A stretch of 57,973 nt of DNA, from the NCBI RefSeq assembly GCF_017115165.1, contig NZ_JABXKF010000001.1, positions 1 to 57,973 of the forward strand, in the 5' to 3' direction. The stretch comes from Nostoc sp. LPT (GTDB lineage: Bacteria > Cyanobacteriota > Cyanobacteriia > Cyanobacteriales > Nostocaceae). This document shows, one piece after another, positions 36,690-45,729 of this stretch. The translations under genes and the position numbers were made by a program. Below the pieces are notes generated by a model that was given only the letters and a program-made list of their open reading frames with translations, was not told the DNA's origin and made no database searches. The number at the start of each line of letters is the position of its first letter. Position 1 is the first letter of the stretch.

Positions 36690-39600
36690 ATGTTCAAGAT
36701 AAATATTCGTTGGGGCTGGTTTATCGGAATTGCAATATCTAGTTCAAGCATTTTGAGTACAAATTGCGCTTTTGCCCAAATTATCCCCGATGGCACTTTG
36801 CCTAATAACTCTAGTGTCAAATTAGAGGGGAACAACAGCATCATTGAAGGAGGAACCCAAGCAGGTGGCAACTTGTTCCACAGCTTTCGGGAGTTTTCTG
36901 TTCCGACTAACGGCGCTGCTTTGTTTAATAATAGAGTGGATATTCAAAATATTATCAGTCGGGTAACGGGTGGATCAGTATCTGAGATTGATGGCTTAAT
37001 TTACGCTAATGGCACAGCTAATTTATTTTTGATAAATCCTAATGGAATTGTATTTGGTCAAAATGCTCAATTAAATATTGGTGGTTCCTTTGTTGCGACT
37101 AGTGCGAATGCACTGCAATTTGGAAATATCGGATTTTTTAGCGCTACTGCGAAAAATATCCCTTCACCGTTGTTGACTATTAATCCTTCAGCATTGCTGT
37201 TTAATCAGATTAATCAAAACGCAGCGATTCAAAATAACTCAATTGCACCCGCAGGAAAAGATCCAGCAGGCTTTGACGGATTTGGTTTACGAGTACCAAA
37301 TGGTAAGAGTTTACTACTGGTAGGTGGGAATATCAACATGGATAAAGGAGGATTAAATGCTAATGGTGGACGAGTTGAGTTAGGAGGATTGAGCGAACCT
37401 GGGACTGTCTTGCTTGGTGTAGATGGCGATAATCTCAGCTTGAGATTTCCTGAGAATGTGACGCGAGTAGATATATCTTTTACTAATAGGGCTGGTGTTT
37501 TTGTAGAAGCTGCTGGTGGCGGTAATATTGCAGTCAATGCTAAGAATCTAGAGATATTGGGAGGAAGTATTTTAAGCGGTGGTATTGGGCAAGGTTTGGG
37601 GACACCTGAAACTGTCGCGGGAGATATTACGCTGAATGCTACCGAGGAAATCAAAGTTGCTGCTGGGAGCATAGTTTTTAATCTTGTGTATTTAGGATCA
37701 CTTGGCAATGGGGGTAACATTACTATCGATTCTGGTTCTTTCTCATTACGCGATCGCGCTGAACTTGCTGCCTCAACTGCTGGACGAGGGAATGCCGGGA
37801 ATGTGACAGTGAATGCAAAAGATGCTGTTTCTCTTGCAGATGCTAATATCTTCAGCACAGTGTCAGCAAGAGCTATAGGTAAAGGTGGCAATATCGACAT
37901 CAATGCTGCAACACTATCACTAACTGGTGACGCTCAACTTCAAACCTCAACCTCTGGACAAGGGAATGCGGGGAATGTGACAGTGAGTGCAAAAGATACT
38001 ATTTCTCTTGCAGGTAGTGACATCTTCAGCACGGTGTCAGCAGGGGGTGTAGGTAAAGGTGGCAATATCAACATCAATGCTGCTTCTTTATCACTTACTG
38101 ATGGTGCTCAATTGCTAACTATTACTAGTGGTGCATTTAATACCCAACCAGCAGGACGGGGGGATGCGGGGAATGTTAATATTAATGTTACTGGGTCAGT
38201 TGATATTGCTGGGAGGAAAAAGGGTTTAGGTTTAGGCAGTGGGATTGGCAGCGCGGTGGAAACCGGGACAGTTGGCAATGGGGGTAACATTACTATCGAT
38301 TCTGGTTCCTTGTCGTTACGAGACGGCGCTCAACTTACTGCCTCAACTGCTGGACAAGGCAATGCGGGGAATGTAACAGTGAGTGCAAAAAATGCTGTTG
38401 ACCTTGCAGATGCTGCCATCCTCAGTACCGTAGAAGCAGGAGGTGTAGGTAAAGGTGGCAATATCAACATCAATGCTGCAACCCTCTCGCTAAAAGATGG
38501 CGCTCAACTGCTAACCCTAACTCGTGCTGCATTTGATACCCAACCACCAGGACAGGGGGATGGAGGGAATGTCAATATTAATGTTACTGGGTCAGTTGAT
38601 ATTGCTGGACAGAAAAATCGTTTTTTTAGTGGGATTAGCAGCCTGGTGAATACGGGGACAGTTGGCAATGGGGGTAACATTACTATCAATTCTGGTTCAT
38701 TCTCATTACGCGATCGCGCTCAACTTACTGCCTCAACATTTGGACAAGGGAATGCGGGGAATGTGACAGTGAGTGCAAAAAATGCTGTTTCCTTCGCTGG
38801 TAATGCTTACATCTTCAGCACGGTGGAAGCAGAAGGTGTAGGTAAGGGAGGTAATATCGACATCAATGCTGCAAAAGTGTCACTAATTGATGGCGCTCTA
38901 CTTTCTGCCTCAACATTTGGACAAGGGAATGCAGGGAATGTGACAGTGAGTGCAAAAGATACTATTGACCTTGCAGGTGCTGGCATCCTCAGCACGGTGG
39001 AGTCAGGGGGTGTAGGTAAAGGTGGCAATATTGACATCAATGCTACAACACTATCACTAATTGATGGCGCTCAACTGCTAACCTCTACTAATGAAGCATC
39101 TAATAGCCAGCCAGCAGGACGGGGCGATGCAGGGAATGTCAATGTTAATGTTGCTGGTGCTGTTAATATTGCTGGAGAGAAAAGTAGGATTTTCAGCTTT
39201 GTGGATACGGGGACAGTTGGCAATGGGGGTAACATTACTATCGATTCTGGTTCCTTCTCGTTACAAGATGGCGCTCAACTTGCTGCCTCAACATTTGGAC
39301 AAGGGAATGCAGGCACAATTAAAGTGAATGCTGCTGATTTTTTCACCATTTCTAGCAAGAGTTCAAACATTAGCACTGGTTTGTTCGTAAACTCCCAAAG
39401 TACGACCGGTAGTGCTGAAGATATTCTCGTCACCTCACCCAAAGTTACCTTAGACAATGGTGGTAGACTCAACGCCCAATCTGCATCGGGTAACGGTGGC
39501 GACATCAACATACAAACTGATTTACTCCTTCTGCGTCGTGGCGCTTCCATTTCCACCTCCGCAGGCACAGCAGAAGCTGGTGGTAATGGTGGCAACATCA

Positions 39601-40196
39601 CCATCAATGCCCCGTCGGGCTTCATTGTTGCTGTCCCAAACGAAAATAGCGACATTACTGCCGATGCTTTTAGAGGCAACGGTGGGAGAGTAGATATTCA
39701 AGCCTTTGGTATCTATGGCATTCAACCCCGCTCTAACCCAACTTCTCTTTCGGATATCACCGCTAGTTCTGAGTTTGGTGTAAACGGTACTGTAGAACTT
39801 AACACGCCGGATATTGACCCTAACAGTGGCTTAGTCAATTTGCCAACCGTACCAGTTGATACCGAAGTAGCACAGACTTGTCAAGCTGGTGGAAATTTAG
39901 CTAAAAGCAGTTTTACAATCACTGGACGCGGCGGCTTGCCCCCTAATCCAGGTGAAGCTCTTAACACTGATGCAGTGCAGGTAGATTTGGTGACTCTCAA
40001 TCCAAATGGCGATCGCCCCAATCGCTCCTTTGTTCCCAGCAAAATAACTACCCCCGCACCAGAACCGATCATAGAAGCTACTGGTTTGGCACTAAACGAA
40101 AAAGGGGAAGTCGTTCTGACAGCAAATCTTCCCACCACTACGCCTCATAGTCCTTGGTTGAAGCCTGCATCTTGCAGAGCAATTCGTAATTTGTAA
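36690..40196 (+). CDS. Filamentous-haemagglutinin-type (TPS domain) adhesin 3
   Basis: 1168 aa. Signal peptide and TPS domain as in adhesins 1 and 2; the first ~90 residues are almost identical. The filament uses the same GNGGNITIDSGSFSLRD and GNAGNVTVSAKDAVSLAD modules but in a more diverged set than adhesin 2. The shared end TFTITGRGG-type block and PWLKPASCRAIRNL close the protein. The three genes are separated only by terminator, 21-bp array and leader, so each is likely its own transcript. Surface adhesin or matrix protein by family; receptor unknown. Confidence 0.92.
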   Translation: MFKINIRWGWFIGIAISSSSILSTNCAFAQIIPDGTLPNNSSVKLEGNNSIIEGGTQAGGNLFHSFREFSVPTNGAALFNNRVDIQNIISRVTGGSVSEIDGLIYANGTANLFLINPNGIVFGQNAQLNIGGSFVATSANALQFGNIGFFSATAKNIPSPLLTINPSALLFNQINQNAAIQNNSIAPAGKDPAGFDGFGLRVPNGKSLLLVGGNINMDKGGLNANGGRVELGGLSEPGTVLLGVDGDNLSLRFPENVTRVDISFTNRAGVFVEAAGGGNIAVNAKNLEILGGSILSGGIGQGLGTPETVAGDITLNATEEIKVAAGSIVFNLVYLGSLGNGGNITIDSGSFSLRDRAELAASTAGRGNAGNVTVNAKDAVSLADANIFSTVSARAIGKGGNIDINAATLSLTGDAQLQTSTSGQGNAGNVTVSAKDTISLAGSDIFSTVSAGGVGKGGNININAASLSLTDGAQLLTITSGAFNTQPAGRGDAGNVNINVTGSVDIAGRKKGLGLGSGIGSAVETGTVGNGGNITIDSGSLSLRDGAQLTASTAGQGNAGNVTVSAKNAVDLADAAILSTVEAGGVGKGGNININAATLSLKDGAQLLTLTRAAFDTQPPGQGDGGNVNINVTGSVDIAGQKNRFFSGISSLVNTGTVGNGGNITINSGSFSLRDRAQLTASTFGQGNAGNVTVSAKNAVSFAGNAYIFSTVEAEGVGKGGNIDINAAKVSLIDGALLSASTFGQGNAGNVTVSAKDTIDLAGAGILSTVESGGVGKGGNIDINATTLSLIDGAQLLTSTNEASNSQPAGRGDAGNVNVNVAGAVNIAGEKSRIFSFVDTGTVGNGGNITIDSGSFSLQDGAQLAASTFGQGNAGTIKVNAADFFTISSKSSNISTGLFVNSQSTTGSAEDILVTSPKVTLDNGGRLNAQSASGNGGDINIQTDLLLLRRGASISTSAGTAEAGGNGGNITINAPSGFIVAVPNENSDITADAFRGNGGRVDIQAFGIYGIQPRSNPTSLSDITASSEFGVNGTVELNTPDIDPNSGLVNLPTVPVDTEVAQTCQAGGNLAKSSFTITGRGGLPPNPGEALNTDAVQVDLVTLNPNGDRPNRSFVPSKITTPAPEPIIEATGLALNEKGEVVLTANLPTTTPHSPWLKPASCRAIRNL

Positions 40197-40359
40197 TTCG
40201 TAATATCATGTCCGCCAAATCACCCATAATAAAAGAACCCCACCCCCAACCCCTCCCCGCTTTTTGGGAGGGGAGCTAAAGCGCAGCTTTTGCGGGGTCG
40301 AGTTCCGGTTATTATGGTTAATTACCCGGACATCATATAATTCGTAATTTCAGATTTGT

Positions 40360-40380
40360 CAGATTGCAATCTGGTTTTTT
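40360..40380 (+). terminator. Probable terminator after adhesin 3
   Basis: Palindrome CAGATTGCAATCTG (40360-40373), then G and six T, as after adhesin 2. Confidence 0.6.
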
Positions 40381-40388
40381 CATCGAGC

Positions 40389-40556
40389 TGCAATGCGATT
40401 GCATCGACTGACAATGCGATTGTTTTGGCTGACAATACGATTGTATCGACTAACAATGCGATTGTTTTGGCTGACAATACGATTGTATCGACTAACAATA
40501 CGATTGTTTCGGCTGACAATGCGATCGCATCAACTTACAACCCCATTGCATCAACC
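40389..40556. repeat. 21-bp tandem array 4 (8 units), orphan
   Basis: Eight units of the same family, directly after the terminator of adhesin 3 but not followed by an adhesin leader or gene. It looks like the remains of a deleted fourth unit. Confidence 0.88.
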
Positions 40557-40634
40557 TGTATAAATAGAGCTTACCTCATCTCTCCCCCTGCTCCCTGCCC
40601 CCTGCCCCCTGCTTTCCTACATATCCCTTCTTCA

Positions 40635-41408
40635 CTACTCACTCTCTAAGTTGCAGCACTCCACCCTTGGTTCAGTTGCAAAATCACTCAAACCCACAGC
40701 TTGCAACAGCGCCGTCCAAGAAGGATCTTCCAATTTGGGGCGACGCAATTCACTAGCAGCACTCAGCGCTTCATACCAAATACCATTAGCCGCATAAAGG
40801 TTTACTTGCTGGCGCGGTGTTGCTTTTTCCAATTGAGTTTTTAAAGCAGGCTTTAGTTGCTCTCGTTTTACATAGCCTTCAACATTAGCAATAATTTGGT
40901 TATCCTTCTGACAATAGATGTTAAAATACCATCGGTATTGCTTGCCTATCTCCAAAGGTGTTGTTTTTGATGGTAAGCGAAGGTTTACTACTCCTGGTGT
41001 CCCCGTTAAAGAAGTTTTATAAATAGTCTGATTTTGTGCCTCATCTTCTAGCACAAACTCTCCAAATGCAAAGTCCGATGCGTAAGGAACATAAAATAAG
41101 AAACTAGGATGCTCTGCGATCGTTGTTCCAAACACCAATTCTGAGTTTGAATAAATAGGTACTAAAGCTGTGAGCCGCTTTTGAGAAGAACTTAGAGGCT
41201 TGGTCACATTTTGACTACAGCCACGGCTACCTGCTTCCCCTCGCTTACCTGGTTCCCCGATGTCTGATGGTGGGGGCGGCGCAGCGAAAATCAGTGATTG
41301 ATTTAATTGTCCTTTGGGGTTTTCAGGCTGTGCCTGCACTTGGATACAGCTCAGGAGTGTTAAACTAATGGCGAGGAAAAGTTGAATCTTTTGCACAAAT
41401 AATTTCAT
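40635..41408 (-). CDS. DUF928 family protein
   Basis: 257 aa. A signal peptide (LFLAISLTLLSCIQVQAQ) is followed by a proline/glycine-rich linker and the DUF928 domain: LTALVPIYSNSELVFGTTIAEHPSFLFYVPY, then QYRWYFNIYCQ. DUF928 is a cyanobacterial family of unknown function, usually found beside CHAT/CHASE2 genes and TPS adhesins. It is the last gene of the minus-strand operon starting at 45459, only 12 bp after the CHAT-CHASE2 gene. Location is predicted to be periplasmic. Confidence 0.88.
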   Translation of the reverse strand: MKLFVQKIQLFLAISLTLLSCIQVQAQPENPKGQLNQSLIFAAPPPPSDIGEPGKRGEAGSRGCSQNVTKPLSSSQKRLTALVPIYSNSELVFGTTIAEHPSFLFYVPYASDFAFGEFVLEDEAQNQTIYKTSLTGTPGVVNLRLPSKTTPLEIGKQYRWYFNIYCQKDNQIIANVEGYVKREQLKPALKTQLEKATPRQQVNLYAANGIWYEALSAASELRRPKLEDPSWTALLQAVGLSDFATEPRVECCNLESE

Positions 41409-41420
41409 TTGTTTTATACC

Positions 41421-43799
41421 TCAAGTTGTAGAAATCAGTTGTCGCTGACCTTGTTGTGTAGATAGGTAAATCGCTACTGTGCCACCAGTAAGCACTAAAA
41501 CTAAGGTTGACGGAACTAGGGGAACCCAAATACCGTGGTAAAAGAGAATTAAGCAAAGAATGTATAAGCCTCCAAGTACGCCTCCTGCCGTTAGCAATAG
41601 ATATAGTCTCGAACGATAGCGCCAAGTGAGTGTCTGCGACACAGCGTAGCCGATCGCACCTCCAACCACAGACCAACTCCAAACCCATAAGACTTCAACC
41701 CAAACAGGCAAAACTGATATCAAAGGTCGGCCATCGATCGCAGCACTCACCAGCTGACTCACCATTTGCGCTTGCAGAATCACTCCTGGTACTTCCTGAG
41801 AAAAACCCTGTTCAGTCATGTAGGGGGTAAGACTATAATCACGGAAGCTTTGGGCAGTGGTACCAATGAGGACAATTCGGTCTTTGACTTGATCGGGGTT
41901 GACCTTTCCTCTAAGAACATCTGTGAGTGTGACAATAGGTGCAATTTCTAAAGGAGAACCTTGGAAAGAGCGGTAATTAAGCAATATTTGATAGCCCCCG
42001 ATATCCACTTTTTGATAGCCGCCCATCTGCGCTTCTGTTTTGGAGCCATTTCGCGATCGCAACCGTTTGAAAACGATGTTACCTAGCTGTAAATCTCCTT
42101 GGGGGGTGTATTTCGCAAAAATCCCTTTTTTCTCCAAATAGTGGAATGCCAGTTGGGCATTAAGGGCGTAGCGTGCAGTACAAGGAGATGTTGGGTTAGC
42201 TGGCTGCATTGCTAATAAATGACGACGCAAAACATTGTCTGAGTCGGGAACAATATCACTAAATCCTTGGCGTTCTGGTGGAACTCCTTTTGGAGGTGAA
42301 ACTCCGGGATAGTTTTGGGTGCGATCGCTAACTTTGCAAATTGCAAAGAAATTGTCATCGGTTTTCCAACGAGTGGTTAAAGCGGCCTGATTGGGTTGTA
42401 CTGGTTCAGCCCGATAAATATCCAAGCCAATGGTTCGCGCTTGGAACTGTGCAAGTTTATCTAACAGTCGCGCCAGTGCAAGATTTGACAGTGAGCCACT
42501 TCTTTGCTTCTGCTGTGGGAGGTAAAGATCGTCTTCAGTTACAGTGACGATCAATAGGCGCGAATCTTGCTTTTCCTGTGGACGCGATCGCATAAATTTG
42601 TCATATAACAGCAACTCCCATGTTTGCAATCCTCCTTGATGTCTTACCCCCAGTACACCAACAGTTATCAGCAAGCTCAACAGTAGCAAGGTTCCAAGGC
42701 GGCGAATGTTGGGAATTCGGGGCTTTGCCCAAGTCATTGGCACTACAGCATGATGTTCGCTAATTACTGGCAACCAACTTGCACCTGGATATTCCTTTTC
42801 TATTCCTTTAAGCCTTTGTCTAGCAGTACGAACCGCAGCATATATAGATTGTCCTGCTGAAAAAACCTCTAGAAAATGCTTTAAAAATTTTTGGGCTACT
42901 TTATCTGGCACTGGTTCCCGCATGACAATAATTTGCGGAATCTGTAAATCTTGTAGTTCTCGCGCTAATCCTAATCCATCGCAAGAGTTGAAAATCGCCA
43001 ATTGTAACCCATTGGCAACAGCATTTCTCAGGGCATATCTGAGTTCATCAATTGTTAATTTATCTGTTTTATTAATATAGATGCAACTAGCTTCACCCTC
43101 ACTCGTGCTATGACCTGCGAAAAATAAGATATTCCAAGGTTGTTTCCACAATTTGTCGTCGATGTTTGAATATTCAGGTTCTACTAAAAAAGTTGTAGTG
43201 ACACCAGGTAATTTCTCTAATAACTGGCGGTCTTGCTCTACATCAATACCGTCACTATTGCCTAAAATTGCCAAAATTCTAATTTTATTTCTGCTTATGG
43301 ATGTCTGCAATGCGGCTGTTACTGGTTCTGATTCTGGAACACTCAGAACAACTTCAGCGTTGAGGTAATCTCGATCGATCAAATCCCACAAATGCCAGGG
43401 AAGTTTTTTGAGTTGCAAACAATGAGTGCGAATCAACACCCGCACTTCTTCATCTGGCATCAAGTGTTTGAGCCATTTTTCCCGCACGGGACGAAATGAC
43501 TCTGATAGCAACCAGTTATTCAGATGCTCCCGCACCTCACTAGCTTTTGTATTGCACTCTTGACGTCGCTGGGAAATAGAACCATCGTAAATAATTTTTT
43601 TGGCTTTGATGCGGGTAAATTTCCACAAGCTGCGATATGTGGACTGCCATTGGTCAATTGCTATTTCCATATCTAGATTAGAGGGTAGCTTGCCAGTAAT
43701 TTCTGTAGTCGGGCGTTTGCCCTCTTCTCCAATCTCCAGCGTTACCTGCACGCCTAAATGCAAATCGCCATCTAGCTTCAGCACAACTAACTTTCTCAT
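41421..43799 (-). CDS. CHAT-CHASE2 membrane protein
   Basis: About 792 aa from the ATG at 43799 (MRKLVVLKLDGDLHLGV, the usual beginning); a longer start at 43835 would overlap the upstream gene. A cytoplasmic N-terminal CHAT peptidase domain (about 130-370) has the dyad in LFFAGHSTSEGEAS and IFNSCDGLG. A membrane span (about 385-400) leads into an extracytoplasmic CHASE2 sensor (LYDKFMRSRP onward). Three closing membrane spans end the protein. This couples a sensor to a caspase-like protease. It lies between DUF1822 and DUF928 in one operon. The signal and the protein cut are unknown. Confidence 0.92.
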   Translation of the reverse strand: MRKLVVLKLDGDLHLGVQVTLEIGEEGKRPTTEITGKLPSNLDMEIAIDQWQSTYRSLWKFTRIKAKKIIYDGSISQRRQECNTKASEVREHLNNWLLSESFRPVREKWLKHLMPDEEVRVLIRTHCLQLKKLPWHLWDLIDRDYLNAEVVLSVPESEPVTAALQTSISRNKIRILAILGNSDGIDVEQDRQLLEKLPGVTTTFLVEPEYSNIDDKLWKQPWNILFFAGHSTSEGEASCIYINKTDKLTIDELRYALRNAVANGLQLAIFNSCDGLGLARELQDLQIPQIIVMREPVPDKVAQKFLKHFLEVFSAGQSIYAAVRTARQRLKGIEKEYPGASWLPVISEHHAVVPMTWAKPRIPNIRRLGTLLLLSLLITVGVLGVRHQGGLQTWELLLYDKFMRSRPQEKQDSRLLIVTVTEDDLYLPQQKQRSGSLSNLALARLLDKLAQFQARTIGLDIYRAEPVQPNQAALTTRWKTDDNFFAICKVSDRTQNYPGVSPPKGVPPERQGFSDIVPDSDNVLRRHLLAMQPANPTSPCTARYALNAQLAFHYLEKKGIFAKYTPQGDLQLGNIVFKRLRSRNGSKTEAQMGGYQKVDIGGYQILLNYRSFQGSPLEIAPIVTLTDVLRGKVNPDQVKDRIVLIGTTAQSFRDYSLTPYMTEQGFSQEVPGVILQAQMVSQLVSAAIDGRPLISVLPVWVEVLWVWSWSVVGGAIGYAVSQTLTWRYRSRLYLLLTAGGVLGGLYILCLILFYHGIWVPLVPSTLVLVLTGGTVAIYLSTQQGQRQLISTT

Positions 43800-43821
43800 T
43801 GGCAGTACCCTGCTGTTGTTC

Positions 43822-44787
43822 TTAACAAATGACAAAATTTTCTGTGATGCTGATATCTCCTAGAACAAGTTTAACGCTGAAACGTTCTCCCACTTCACAA
43901 CTAAATTCCAATTGAATATTCTTATTGCTGTTTCTTGTTTGAGCCTCCATCACAGATGCTCCCTCAAAATCCAGCACCATTAGATGGAGATTTGGTGGCA
44001 GATAATCTTGTCCATTTGTCGGATGTAATTCTACGATAATGTCCATTTCTTGCTCGTTATCTGGAGGTAAGGTAACGACTAAAACCACTGCGCGATCGCT
44101 CAAAAGCTTTCCTAAATCAATCAACTTACCCCTACTAAGAAAAGCACCATTGCCACTTCTTAGACTCCAAGCTGGATTGACACCTTGAGTGCCTAAAAGA
44201 GTTTCAATCTCTTGCCACCCAGCTTCAAAAATATTCTCTAACCATTGCTTCAAATTAACTAAATTCTGATTAGCCTCCAGCGAATTATCAGCTATTTCAG
44301 CAACATGGAATTGAGAAAGTTCTTCTAAATACTCTAAGAGATTGTCTAAAGGTTGCAATTGGTTAATGGGTAATAAATCAGTTTGTACTTGCTTGACAAA
44401 TCCCAGCAGTGTTGCTTCTCTAAATGATTTGCCAATTTGCACAGCTACATAGCCAATTCGATTTGACTGTACTTCCGGCGGCACATAAACAAATTGTGCA
44501 TCTTCTAATACTGGGCGACATTCTAATAAGCCCAAGTTTTTGAGCGACAAATCAGCAATATCCATAAGTGTCTGTTGTATGACATTCCAACTATCACTTT
44601 TATGCAAGTCTGTCTCAAATCCCATGCAACATAGATAATAATTTACGAACGACACAGACAAAGTATTGAGATAAACTTGTTCGCCTTTTGCTGGCGTGGC
44701 TTGTTGTCTGCGTAACTCTTCTGCTCGATGTCTTCCATCCACAGGTATCGGGGCTGAAAATGTTAAAACGTTGATGCTTTTGCTCAT
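43822..44787 (-). CDS. DUF1822 family protein
   Basis: 321 aa, matching the cyanobacterial DUF1822 family: start LTFSAPIPVDGRHRAEELRR, then VYLNTLSVSFVNYYLCCMG, FVYVPPEVQSNRIGYVAVQI, and PAWSLRSGNGAFLSRGKLIDLG. No catalytic motif and no signal peptide are visible, so it is probably cytoplasmic. It sits between the sigma factor (33 bp gap) and the CHAT-CHASE2 gene (22 bp gap), a conserved order in cyanobacteria. Function unknown; a regulatory link between sigma factor and CHAT protein is inference. Confidence 0.88.
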   Translation of the reverse strand: MSKSINVLTFSAPIPVDGRHRAEELRRQQATPAKGEQVYLNTLSVSFVNYYLCCMGFETDLHKSDSWNVIQQTLMDIADLSLKNLGLLECRPVLEDAQFVYVPPEVQSNRIGYVAVQIGKSFREATLLGFVKQVQTDLLPINQLQPLDNLLEYLEELSQFHVAEIADNSLEANQNLVNLKQWLENIFEAGWQEIETLLGTQGVNPAWSLRSGNGAFLSRGKLIDLGKLLSDRAVVLVVTLPPDNEQEMDIIVELHPTNGQDYLPPNLHLMVLDFEGASVMEAQTRNSNKNIQLEFSCEVGERFSVKLVLGDISITENFVIC

Positions 44788-44820
44788 ATTTTTGCCTAGC
44801 TGATTAGATGATATTAAACA

Positions 44821-45459
44821 TTAAACATATAAATATTCATGGAATTTAGTAGCAAATTTTTTCAAACAACGTTGGTAAAAACTATGGAGAGATGTGATTC
44901 CAATACCCCATTCTGCCGAAATCTCTTTCCAGGAAATGCCAGAACATCTTCTTTTAGCTATAGCTTGAAAATTTGCTTCTGGATGACCTTTGATATGTTC
45001 CTTGCAAAAAATTAATTCTGGGTCAGTTTCTATACATTCTCTTACTTGCTCAAATAAAGACATAGGTTGAAATGAGGGTAGATTTTCCAGATGAGAGTTT
45101 TCGAGATTTATTTCATTTTCTTTGCCGATAATTTTGGGGATAGCCTCTGGGAAAAAACGTTTAGTTAATAGCATATTTATCCAAGTCATCACTTCGCCGC
45201 GTTCTGGGTTATACTTATTAATATTGTTATCTTGACAAAGATAGAAAAATAAATTTTGTACTGCTTCATCATAGATATCTTGATAAAGTAGTTGAAATTG
45301 ACCTTTATAAGGACGAACAAGCTTACCTGACTGCCAAATAGCATTAATCAAACGTGTTAAGGCTATCCGCTTTTCCTTAGTTAGGTGTGTGTATTGTTGG
45401 GCTGCGATCGCTAAGTCTTTAAGTTGTTCATCTAGTTGTTTTCTCCAGTCATTACTCAT
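44821..45459 (-). CDS. Sigma-70-like (ECF-type) RNA polymerase sigma factor
   Basis: 212 aa from the ATG at 45459 (MSNDWRKQLDEQL); an upstream start at 45486 adds nine residues. A region 2-like segment (LYQDIYDEAVQNLFFYLCQ, then NPERGEVMTWINMLLTKRF) matches the sigma-2 helix pair. The C-terminus has a region 4-like helix-turn-helix (GISWKEISAEWGIGITSLHSFYQRCLKKF). It heads the operon with DUF1822, CHAT-CHASE2 and DUF928, and may direct transcription of these or the adhesin genes; no anti-sigma gene is visible. Confidence 0.82.
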   Translation of the reverse strand: MSNDWRKQLDEQLKDLAIAAQQYTHLTKEKRIALTRLINAIWQSGKLVRPYKGQFQLLYQDIYDEAVQNLFFYLCQDNNINKYNPERGEVMTWINMLLTKRFFPEAIPKIIGKENEINLENSHLENLPSFQPMSLFEQVRECIETDPELIFCKEHIKGHPEANFQAIAKRRCSGISWKEISAEWGIGITSLHSFYQRCLKKFATKFHEYLYV

Positions 45460-45729
45460 AAAAGACCTCGAATCAGAACGCACCAAGTTGCGAATTCATC
45501 TATATCTCATGTATTGATCGCGACTTTTACACAAACCAGCCACAATTGTTACAAAACTTTGTGCTTAGATGAACTAGGGACTGGGAAGATTTGGCATTAA
45601 CCTCTATGAAGTTTTATCACTACCCCAAGCGAGATAATTTGGGCAGACGACAGGCGGCGTTATAAATTAATAAGTGTATCTGCAATACCGGACTTGTTCT
45701 GGCTTAGTCTCAATAGCAAAGGTTTGGAG

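Larger units (their letters stand above)
40197..40634. other. Intergenic region between convergent adhesin 3 and DUF928 genes
   Basis: 438 bp, no gene. It holds a GC-rich hairpin (CCCCTCCCCGC / GGGAGGGG, about 40250-40275), a terminator, 21-bp array 4 and a heptamer repeat (CCCCCTG x4 at 40584-40611). The adhesin-type leader is absent, so array 4 has no gene of its own. Confidence 0.7.

Noticed and set aside
33131..39679. Long proline-rich minus-strand frames across the adhesin genes
   Set aside because: They mirror the Gly/Asn-rich repeats of the plus strand in antisense and have no independent signals.
29679..40556. 21-bp arrays as CRISPR
   Set aside because: No unique spacers; the units are contiguous and there are no cas genes.
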